DNA from: an uncultured Paracoccaceae bacterium
GTDB lineage: Bacteria; Pseudomonadota; Alphaproteobacteria; Rhodobacterales; Rhodobacteraceae
NCBI GenBank assembly: GCA_937927885.1
Contig: CALEZJ010000306.1
Location: 1 to 11,461 of the forward strand
Direction of reading: 5' to 3'
DNA length: 11,461 bases
Made by a program: the position numbers and the translations under genes. This document shows, in pieces, positions 6,330-11,461 of this stretch. Under the pieces are notes generated by a model. That model did no database searches, was not told the origin of the DNA, and saw only the letters and a list, made by a program, of their open reading frames with translations. How positions within the stretch are numbered: the first letter of the stretch is position 1; every line of letters begins with the position of its first letter.

Positions 6330-6584
6330 TCAGTTCATCCCCAGCGCGGCCTTGTAGAGATCCAGAACCGCCTCTTCCTCGGCGATGTCGTCGGGCTTGC
6401 GTTTCCTCAGCGCGATGATCTTTCGCAGAACCTTGACGTCATAGCCGCGCCCCTTGGCCTCGGCCATGACCTCTTTCTGCTGGTCGGCGATGTCCTTCTT
6501 TTCGGCGTCCAGATGCTCGTAGCGTTCGATGAACTGGCGCAGTTCATCGGCGGTGACGTCATAGGCGCTGTCGGTGCTGCTCAT
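6330..6584 (-). CDS. gapR: GapR-type nucleoid-associated protein (DUF2312)
   Basis: An 84-residue alphaproteobacterial DNA-binding protein. In Caulobacter, GapR forms multimers that clamp over-twisted DNA ahead of RNA polymerase and replication forks and stimulate gyrase and topoisomerase IV. The typical pattern is visible: a short variable N-terminus, a long charged coiled-coil helix (ELRQFIERYEHLDAEKKDI, then ADQQKEVMAEAKGRGYDV), and the basic KVLRKIIALRKRKPDD segment, ending in an acidic helix (EEEAVLDLYKAALG). The ATG at 6584 has a near-consensus AAGGAGG 6 nt upstream. An 18-codon upstream extension of the open frame is rejected because it would bypass this site. It converges with the sulfotransferase-like gene and diverges from the small membrane-protein gene. 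Confidence 0.93.
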   Translation of the reverse strand: MSSTDSAYDVTADELRQFIERYEHLDAEKKDIADQQKEVMAEAKGRGYDVKVLRKIIALRKRKPDDIAEEEAVLDLYKAALGMN

Positions 6585-6609
6585 TCTTGGCCTCCTTGGT
6601 GGGACCCCG

Positions 6610-6638
6610 TTCCTAACGGCGCCGCCGCCGGGCGGCAA
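6610..6638 (-). promoter_or_regulatory. putative gapR promoter
   Basis: On the minus strand, TTGCCG (6638-6633) is separated by 17 bp from TAGGAA (6615-6610). Initiation near 6603 leaves a leader of about 20 nt that carries the strong ribosome-binding site. The -35 falls in the left arm of the inverted repeat at 6634-6651. Confidence 0.45.
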
Positions 6639-6651
6639 GCACCCGCTTGCC
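6634..6651. promoter_or_regulatory. perfect inverted repeat over two divergent -35 elements
   Basis: GGCAAGC and GCTTGCC form a perfect 7-bp inverted repeat around ACCC, centred between gapR and the small membrane-protein gene. Each arm contains most of one predicted TTGCC -35 hexamer, one for each direction. A dimeric regulator bound here would control both genes; alternatively, the symmetry arises simply from two back-to-back -35 elements. Confidence 0.45.
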
Positions 6652-6675
6652 CCCCGGCGCCTCGCGGGCTAGACC
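6647..6675 (+). promoter_or_regulatory. putative promoter of the small membrane-protein gene
   Basis: TTGCCC (6647-6652), a 17-bp spacer and TAGACC (6670-6675) precede an AGGAG ribosome-binding site (6693-6697) and the ATG at 6703. Initiation near 6682 leaves a leader of about 20 nt. The -35 shares the inverted repeat with the gapR promoter. Confidence 0.45.
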
Positions 6676-6702
6676 GGCTCCACACCCGCAACAGGAGCCG
6701 CC

Positions 6703-6927
6703 ATGTCCCTCGCCACCCTGCTGATCTGGGCCGGTTCGGCCGTCACCCTTGGCGGAATCGTCGGGCTGATCGCGGTCGTTGTGCACGTCGCGCGCCTGCG
6801 CCGCGCCGGGCTTGCCGAAGCGGACCTGCGCCGGGCGCTGCAAAAAGCCGTCGCCTGGAACATGGGCGCGCTGTTTCTGTCGGTGATCGGCCTGATGCTG
6901 GTCGTCATCGCGATCTCGCTGGGCTGA
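6703..6927 (+). CDS. small two-helix membrane protein, function unknown
   Basis: A 74-residue hydrophobic protein. Membrane helices are predicted at about 5-29 and 53-73, joined by a basic, amphipathic loop (ARLRRAGLAEADLRRALQKA). By the positive-inside rule the loop faces the cytoplasm, making a hairpin with both ends outside. The ATG has AGGAG at 5 nt and a plausible promoter, and a hairpin follows the stop, so it looks like a complete independent unit. I recall similar short proteins annotated as hypothetical in Rhodobacteraceae, but know no function. The arrangement opposite gapR hints at shared control only. Confidence 0.8.
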   Translation: MSLATLLIWAGSAVTLGGIVGLIAVVVHVARLRRAGLAEADLRRALQKAVAWNMGALFLSVIGLMLVVIAISLG

Positions 6928-6933
6928 ACGGCG

Positions 6934-6956
6934 ATCCGCGCCCGGGGCGCGGATTT
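6934..6956 (+). terminator. hairpin after the small membrane-protein gene
   Basis: ATCCGCGCC and GGCGCGGAT pair perfectly over 9 bp around CGG, starting 6 nt after the stop codon and followed only by TT. Position and strength suit transcription termination despite the short T-tail. Confidence 0.6.
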
Positions 6957-6969
6957 GGCGTCAGCGCGA

Positions 6970-6987
6970 GGGGGCGCGAGCGCCCCC
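6970..6987 (-). terminator. hairpin after ppk2
   Basis: GGGGGCG and CGCCCCC pair around a four-base loop, 8 nt past the ppk2 stop on the minus strand. There is no T-run. With the neighbouring hairpin at 6934-6954, it insulates two convergent genes. Confidence 0.5.
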
Positions 6988-6995
6988 CGTTCCGA

Positions 6996-8039
6996 TCAGA
7001 ATTCGGTATGCCGCATCACATGGCGGGCGCGGCCGACGATCAGCGGGTCCGGTATGCCGATCACGTCCGGATCCTTGCCCGGGTAATCCAGCGAGGCAAG
7101 GAAGTGCTTCATGCAATTCAGCCGCGCGCGCTTCTTGTCCTTGGACTTGATGATCGTCCAGGGCGCATCGGCGGTGTCGGTGTAAAAGAACATCGCCTCT
7201 TTCGCCGCCGTGTATTCGTTCCACAGGTTCAGGCTGGCCTTGTCGATGGGGGAGAGTTTCCAGCGCTTCAGGGGATCGGTCTCGCGCTCGGCAAAGCGGC
7301 GGCGCTGTTCTTCGGGCGTGACCGAGAACCAGTATTTGTAAAGCCGGATCCCCGAGCGCACCAGCATGCGTTCATACTCGGGCGCCTGGCGCATGAATTC
7401 GAGGTACTCCTCGGGCGAGCAGAAGCCCATCACCCGCTCGACGCCGGCGCGGTTGTACCACGAGCGGTCATAGAACACCATTTCCCCCGCTGTCGGCAGA
7501 TGCTGCACATAGCGCTGGAAATACCACTGGCCGCGTTCCTGTTCGGTCGGCTTGTTCAACGCGACGACGCGGGCGAAGCGCGGGTTCAGATGTTCGGTAA
7601 AGCGCTTGATCGTGCCGCCCTTGCCGGCCGCGTCGCGGCCTTCGAAGAGGATGACGAACTTCTGCCCGGTCTCCTGCGCCCAGATCTGCACCTTCAGCAG
7701 TTCGGCCTGCAACCGGGCCTTTTCGACCTCGTAGGGCTTGCGCGCCATCGGATGCGAATAGGGGTAGGAATGGCTTTCAAAACGGGTCTGGGCCACCTCG
7801 CCGGGACCGATCAGTGCATTCACCGGCTCCTTGACGGCGCGCGCGCGCGACCGTGCCGGGGCCTCGCGGGCGCCTGCATCCGGGGCGTCGGCGTCGGGGG
7901 CACTGGCGTCGGGGGCCTCAAGCACGGGCGCTTCGGGGACGGGCGCGTCGGGGACGGGGGCTGGCACAGGCGTGGCGGCGGGCGCGTCGGTTGCCTCGGT
8001 CACGGCTTCGGCCTGCCCGGCGCTCGTCATCTCGGTCAT
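6996..8039 (-). CDS. ppk2: polyphosphate kinase 2 with low-complexity N-terminal tail
   Basis: A 347-residue PPK2-family enzyme that transfers phosphate between inorganic polyphosphate and nucleotides (usually NDP to NTP in single-domain class I members). The Walker A loop GRDAAGKGG is at 134-142. The Walker B region VFYDRSWYNRAGVERV begins at about 188, with the DRS acid at 191. The lid segment LYKYWFSVTPEEQRRRFAER begins at about 233, and the conserved DPLKRWKLSPID follows. The catalytic core is complete. Residues 13-62 are an Ala/Pro/Asp/Val-rich tail (repeats such as APVPDAPVPEAP, then DASAPDADAPDAG), followed by a basic patch (PARSRARAVK). Both are atypical of the core family and probably disordered. 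The ATG at 8039 has AGGGAG about 7 nt upstream. The gene diverges from pntA. Nucleotide preference cannot be fixed from sequence alone. Confidence 0.94.
   Translation of the reverse strand: MTEMTSAGQAEAVTEATDAPAATPVPAPVPDAPVPEAPVLEAPDASAPDADAPDAGAREAPARSRARAVKEPVNALIGPGEVAQTRFESHSYPYSHPMARKPYEVEKARLQAELLKVQIWAQETGQKFVILFEGRDAAGKGGTIKRFTEHLNPRFARVVALNKPTEQERGQWYFQRYVQHLPTAGEMVFYDRSWYNRAGVERVMGFCSPEEYLEFMRQAPEYERMLVRSGIRLYKYWFSVTPEEQRRRFAERETDPLKRWKLSPIDKASLNLWNEYTAAKEAMFFYTDTADAPWTIIKSKDKKRARLNCMKHFLASLDYPGKDPDVIGIPDPLIVGRARHVMRHTEF
7848..7995. repeat. imperfect GC-rich repeats encoding the PPK2 tail
   Basis: Short imperfect units built on GCGTCGGGG and GGCGC (plus strand) recur through this stretch, all in frame within ppk2. 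They encode the Ala/Pro/Asp tail. Such DNA is prone to slippage, so tail length may vary between strains. Confidence 0.55.
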
Positions 8040-8236
8040 TCAGTCTCTCCCTTGCTGGTCAAGATCAATCCCATACTCGCCTTTCGCCGCCGCGTCCTTG
8101 ATCTGCCGCAACCGCCGCGCAAATGCCTTTACGTTACGTCCTGTCCCGCTTGTGAAACTTTCTTGCGCGCGCTATGCACCCTCAGCCATCAGGACCCGGC
8201 GGCGTCAGTGCCGGACCTTGCAACGGAGGACCAAGC
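8040..8236. other. divergent ppk2-pntA intergenic region
   Basis: At 197 bp this is the longest gene-free stretch. Its right part holds a good pntAB promoter candidate and leader. I could not identify a convincing ppk2 promoter on the minus strand. A short symmetric ACGT-T-ACGT (8131-8139) lies upstream of the pntAB -35, but it is too short to name as an operator. Confidence 0.5.
8150..8178 (+). promoter_or_regulatory. putative pntAB promoter
   Basis: TTGTGA (8150-8155), a 17-bp spacer and TATGCA (8173-8178) give good sigma-70-like hexamers. Initiation near 8185 would leave a leader of about 50 nt containing the strong GGAGGA ribosome-binding site. Confidence 0.55.
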
Positions 8237-9811
8237 GTGAAGATCGGGGCACCGAGAGAGATTTTCCCGGGCGAGAACCGGGTCGCGATGACGCCGGACT
8301 CGGCGTTGCAGTTGCAGAAACTGGGCCATAGCTGCCTGATCGAAGCAGGCGCCGGGGCTGCGGCCGGGTTCGAGGACAGCGCCTATGCGGCGGCCGGGGT
8401 TGAGGTCGTCGAGGGGGCCGAGGCCCTGTTCGCCGCCGCCGATGTGGTGGTCAAGGTCCGCGAGGCCACCCGCGAGGAACTGGCCCGCCTGCGCGAGGGG
8501 CAGACGCTGATCGCCTTCTTCTGGCCCGCCCAGAACCCCGAGATGCTGGAACTTGCCAAGGAACGCGGCGCTTCGGTGATCGCGATGGACATGGTCCCCC
8601 GCATCAGCCGCGCGCAGAAGATGGACGCGCTGTCGTCGATGGCCAATATCGCGGGCTACCGCGCGGTGATCGAGGCCGGCAACAACTTTGGCCGGTTCTT
8701 CACCGGTCAGGTGACGGCGGCGGGCAAGGTGCCGCCGGCGCGGGTGCTGGTGGTTGGCGCCGGGGTCGCGGGTCTGGCCGCCATCGGCACCTCGACCTCG
8801 CTGGGAGCCATCACCTTGGCCTTTGACGTGCGCCCGGAAGTGGCCGAGCAGATCGAATCGATGGGCGCCGAGTTCGTCTATCTCGATTTCGCCGAAGCCG
8901 CGCAGGACGGCGCCGCGACGGGCGGCTATGCCGCGCCCTCGAGCCCCGAATTCCGCGAGGCGCAACTGAAGAAGTTCCGCGAACTCGCCCCCTCGGTCGA
9001 TATCGTCATCACCACCGCCCTGATCCCCGGCCGGCCCGCGCCCAAGCTCTGGACCGAAGACATGGTGGCGATGATGAAGCGCGGCAGCGTCATCGTCGAC
9101 CTTGCCGCCGAGCGCGGCGGCAACTGCGACCTGACGGTCAAGGACGAAAAGATCGTCACGCCGAACGGGGTGACCATCGTCGGCTATACCGACTTCCCCA
9201 GCCGGATGGGCACGCAGGCCTCGACCCTCTATTCGAACAACATCCGCCACATGCTGACGGACCTGACCCCGAAGAAAGACGGCATCCTGTTCCACAACAT
9301 GGAAGATGACGTGATCCGGGGCGCCACGGTCGCGCATCAGGGGGCGATCACCTATCCGCCGCCACCGCCCAAGGTGGCCGCCATCGCCGCGCAAAAGCCC
9401 AAGGAAAAGCCCAAGGAACTGACGCCCGAGGAGCGCCGCGCGCAGGAAGTCGCCGCCTTCAAGGCGCAGACCCGCAGCCAGGTGACCCTGCTGGCCATCG
9501 GCGGCGCGGCGGTGCTGGGCGTGGGACTGATCGCCCCGGCCAGCTTCATGCAGCATTTCATCGTCTTCGTGCTGGCGGTGTTCATCGGCTTCCAGGTGAT
9601 CTGGAACGTGTCGCATTCGTTGCACACGCCGCTGATGGCGGTGACCAACGCGATTTCGTCGATCATCATTCTGGGCGCGCTGATGCAGATCGGCTCGACC
9701 TCGTGGATCATCACGGTTCTGGCGGCGCTGGGGATCCTGATGGCCGCGATCAACATCTTTGGCGGTTTCCTCGTGACACGGCGCATGCTCGCCATGTTCC
9801 AGAAATCCTGA
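8237..9811 (+). CDS. pntA: NAD(P) transhydrogenase subunit alpha
   Basis: The alpha subunit of the proton-translocating transhydrogenase carries the NAD(H)-binding domain I and the first membrane helices. The 524-residue protein shows [16 protein letters not shown] at the start. The RQD loop (R122, Q127, D130 within [14 protein letters not shown]) is present, as is the Rossmann motif GAGVAG at 174-179, with [11 protein letters not shown] after it. A Pro/Lys-rich linker (YPPPPPK, then KPKEKPKEL) precedes four C-terminal helices from about 416. This is the E. coli-like fused arrangement, not the split pntAA/pntAB of Rhodospirillum rubrum. The start is GTG at 8237, 6 nt after GGAGGA; an ATG at 8174 falls within the predicted -10 and is rejected. 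It lies 19 nt upstream of pntB. Confidence 0.96.
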   Translation: MKIGAPREIFPGENRVAMTPDSALQLQKLGHSCLIEAGAGAAAGFEDSAYAAAGVEVVEGAEALFAAADVVVKVREATREELARLREGQTLIAFFWPAQNPEMLELAKERGASVIAMDMVPRISRAQKMDALSSMANIAGYRAVIEAGNNFGRFFTGQVTAAGKVPPARVLVVGAGVAGLAAIGTSTSLGAITLAFDVRPEVAEQIESMGAEFVYLDFAEAAQDGAATGGYAAPSSPEFREAQLKKFRELAPSVDIVITTALIPGRPAPKLWTEDMVAMMKRGSVIVDLAAERGGNCDLTVKDEKIVTPNGVTIVGYTDFPSRMGTQASTLYSNNIRHMLTDLTPKKDGILFHNMEDDVIRGATVAHQGAITYPPPPPKVAAIAAQKPKEKPKELTPEERRAQEVAAFKAQTRSQVTLLAIGGAAVLGVGLIAPASFMQHFIVFVLAVFIGFQVIWNVSHSLHTPLMAVTNAISSIIILGALMQIGSTSWIITVLAALGILMAAINIFGGFLVTRRMLAMFQKS

Positions 9812-9830
9812 TCGGGCGGGAGCAAGACAC

Positions 9831-11333
9831 ATGGACTTCGGTTTCACCATTGCCGCCTACGCGGTTGCGGGCGTCCTGTTCATCCTGTCGCTGGGCGGGC
9901 TTTCGGGGCAGGAAAGCGCCAAGCGCGCGGTCTGGTACGGCATTGCAGGCATGGCGCTCGCGGTTGGCGCCACGATGATCGGCCCGGGTTCGGGCCTGTG
10001 GATCGTCTCGCTGGTGATGATCGCCATCGGCGGCGTCGTCGGCTGGCAACTGGCCACCCGCGTGCAGATGACCCAGATGCCCGAGCTGGTCGCGATCATG
10101 CACAGCCTCGTCGGTCTGGCGGCGGTTTTCGTGGGCTTCAACGCCCATATCGAGATCGGGCGCACGGCGGCGGCCTTTGCGGCCGGGGGCCTGCCCTTTC
10201 CGCAGCCCGAAGGGCCGATGAGCGTCGCGGCCTATGACCTGTGGCGCGGTCTGACCGACTTTGCGGCAGTCATCGGCAAGAAGACCGGGGTGGAAATCGG
10301 CATCCTGCGCGTCGAACTGATCCTGGGGATCTGGATCGGGGCGGTGACCTTTACCGGGTCGGTCGTGGCCTATGGCAAGCTTGCCGGGCGCATCACCTCG
10401 ACCGCGACGCAACTGCCCGGCGGGCACATGCTGAACGCGGGCGCGGCGGTGCTGTCGGTTCTGCTGGCGGTGCTGTACTTCCTCTATGCGGATATCGGCT
10501 GGGCCTCGGCCCTGGCGCTGCTGCTCTTGACCGCGATGGCGCTGTTCATCGGTTATCACCTGATCATGGGCATCGGCGGCGCCGACATGCCGGTGGTGGT
10601 GTCGATGCTGAACAGCTATTCGGGCTGGGCGGCGGCAGCGATCGGCTTCAGCCTGGGCAATGACCTGCTGATCGTGGTCGGCGCGCTGGTGGGTTCGTCG
10701 GGGGCGATCCTCTCCTACATCATGTGCAAGGCGATGAACCGCTCGTTCATCTCGGTGATCCTGGGCGGCTTTGGCGGCAGTTCGGGCCCGGCGATGGAAA
10801 TCACCGGCGAACAGGTTGCCATCGACGCCGAGGGCGTTGCGGCGGCGCTGAACGAGGCGGAATCGGTCATCATCATCCCGGGCTATGGCATGGCGGTGGC
10901 GCAGGCGCAGCAGGCGGTGTCGGAACTGACCCGCAAGCTGCGCGCCAAGGGCAAGAATGTCCGCTTTGCCATCCACCCGGTGGCGGGTCGCCTGCCCGGG
11001 CACATGAACGTGCTTCTGGCCGAGGCCAAGGTGCCCTATGACATCGTGCTGGAGATGGACGAGATCAACGAGGATTTCCCTTCGACCGATGTCGCCATCG
11101 TCATCGGCTCGAACGACATCGTGAACCCGGCGGCGCAGGAAGATCCGAATTCGCCCATCGCCGGCATGCCGGTGCTGGAATGCTGGAAGGCGAAACAGGT
11201 GTTCGTCTCGAAGCGCGGGCAGGGCACGGGGTATTCGGGCATCGAGAACCCGCTGTTCTACAAGGAGAATACGCGGATGTTCTACGGCGACGCCAAGAAG
11301 TCGCTCGACGATCTGCTGACCAAGATCCACTGA
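9831..11333 (+). CDS. pntB: NAD(P) transhydrogenase subunit beta
   Basis: The beta subunit supplies most of the proton channel and the NADP(H)-binding domain III; with PntA it makes NADPH from NADH using proton entry. In this 500-residue protein, His91 sits in [10 protein letters not shown], at the position of the essential E. coli beta-His91. D252 and N261 in [18 protein letters not shown] match E. coli D213 and N222. Domain III has [10 protein letters not shown] at 351-360, [18 protein letters not shown] and the [14 protein letters not shown] block. KR at 461-462 is expected to hold the NADP 2'-phosphate. The +39 offset between His91 and D252 shows an insertion at about residues 105-155, which makes the protein longer than the 462-residue E. 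coli subunit. GGGAG lies 8 nt before the ATG. Confidence 0.97.
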   Translation: MDFGFTIAAYAVAGVLFILSLGGLSGQESAKRAVWYGIAGMALAVGATMIGPGSGLWIVSLVMIAIGGVVGWQLATRVQMTQMPELVAIMHSLVGLAAVFVGFNAHIEIGRTAAAFAAGGLPFPQPEGPMSVAAYDLWRGLTDFAAVIGKKTGVEIGILRVELILGIWIGAVTFTGSVVAYGKLAGRITSTATQLPGGHMLNAGAAVLSVLLAVLYFLYADIGWASALALLLLTAMALFIGYHLIMGIGGADMPVVVSMLNSYSGWAAAAIGFSLGNDLLIVVGALVGSSGAILSYIMCKAMNRSFISVILGGFGGSSGPAMEITGEQVAIDAEGVAAALNEAESVIIIPGYGMAVAQAQQAVSELTRKLRAKGKNVRFAIHPVAGRLPGHMNVLLAEAKVPYDIVLEMDEINEDFPSTDVAIVIGSNDIVNPAAQEDPNSPIAGMPVLECWKAKQVFVSKRGQGTGYSGIENPLFYKENTRMFYGDAKKSLDDLLTKIH

Positions 11334-11353
11334 GCCGGGCCAGCCCGCACGGA

Positions 11354-11382
11354 AAGCCGGCGGCTCTCGGGGCCGCCGGCTT
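11354..11382 (+). terminator. terminator after pntB
   Basis: AAGCCGGCGGC and GCCGCCGGCTT pair perfectly over 11 bp around a 7-nt loop, about 20 nt past the pntB stop. The right arm ends in TT with no longer T-run. Strength and location suit an operon terminator. The remaining 79 nt to the window edge show no gene or signal I can support. Confidence 0.7.
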
Positions 11383-11461
11383 GCGCATCCGGCTGCGTCC
11401 TGCCGACGCCCGACGATCGCACTACCCGGCGCGCCTGCGCGGGCGTATGCTGCCGCGTGAG

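Noticed and set aside
6585..6638. 18-residue N-terminal extension of GapR
   Set aside because: AAGGAGG directly before the ATG at 6584 fixes the start, and the extension would cover the predicted promoter.
8174..8236. ATG at 8174 as the pntA start
   Set aside because: It lies inside the predicted -10 element, lacks a ribosome-binding site and adds a tail without family similarity. GTG at 8237 with GGAGGA is clearly better.
8189..9850. 553-codon minus-strand frame opposite pntA
   Set aside because: It is a GC-bias shadow of PntA, with low-complexity His/Arg/Gly/Asp composition and no motif.
9750..11330. 526-codon minus-strand frame opposite pntB
   Set aside because: It is a shadow of PntB, whose motifs are intact along the full length. 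The antisense translation is His/Arg/Asp-rich with no recognisable domain.

Overview
The window looks like chromosomal DNA of a high-GC alphaproteobacterium, most probably Rhodobacteraceae (Rhodobacter/Paracoccus-like). The evidence is very GC-rich codon use, a GapR-type nucleoid protein (alphaproteobacterial), a short SecD starting MLQ..LWKR, a fused-type PntA beside PntB, and a small two-helix membrane protein that I recall from that family. The genus is inference. I see no prophage, insertion sequence, CRISPR array or replication origin; this is mostly core housekeeping DNA.

Layout. (1) 61-864 (+) encodes a YgfZ/GcvT-like folate-binding protein. It converges on the next block, and a perfect 10-bp hairpin lies between them. 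(2) 896-5113 (-) is a five-gene run read right to left: yajC, secD, secF, a TauE/SafE-type (TSUP) permease and an Mth938-like protein. The four genes after yajC are separated by only 6-10 bp, with ribosome-binding sites at or overlapping the previous stop. A strong stem-loop fills the yajC-secD gap, and a probable promoter lies at 5196-5222. (3) 5270-5345 (-) is tRNA-Thr(UGU), with its own promoter and a T-run terminator. (4) 5450-6325 (+) encodes a 291-residue protein resembling a sulfotransferase whose PAPS-binding loop has been lost; its message may be leaderless. (5) gapR (6330-6584, -) and a 74-residue membrane protein (6703-6927, +) diverge from a compact promoter region. A perfect inverted repeat there carries both predicted -35 elements. 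(6) ppk2 (6996-8039, -) encodes a polyphosphate kinase 2 with an unusual Ala/Pro/Asp-rich N-terminal tail. (7) pntA-pntB (8237-11333, +) encode the proton-translocating nicotinamide nucleotide transhydrogenase. A strong hairpin follows pntB.

How they fit together. YajC-SecD-SecF form the accessory complex that uses the proton gradient to help pull proteins through SecYEG. PntAB uses the same gradient to make NADPH from NADH and NADP+. PPK2 links polyphosphate to the nucleotide pool, and GapR organises over-twisted DNA. YgfZ supports iron-sulfur enzymes.

No gap between genes exceeds 300 bp; the largest is 8040-8236. I found no convincing new multi-gene system. The best leads are the degenerate sulfotransferase-like protein, the inverted repeat at 6634-6651, the TSUP gene inside the sec operon, and the hairpin between yajC and secD.
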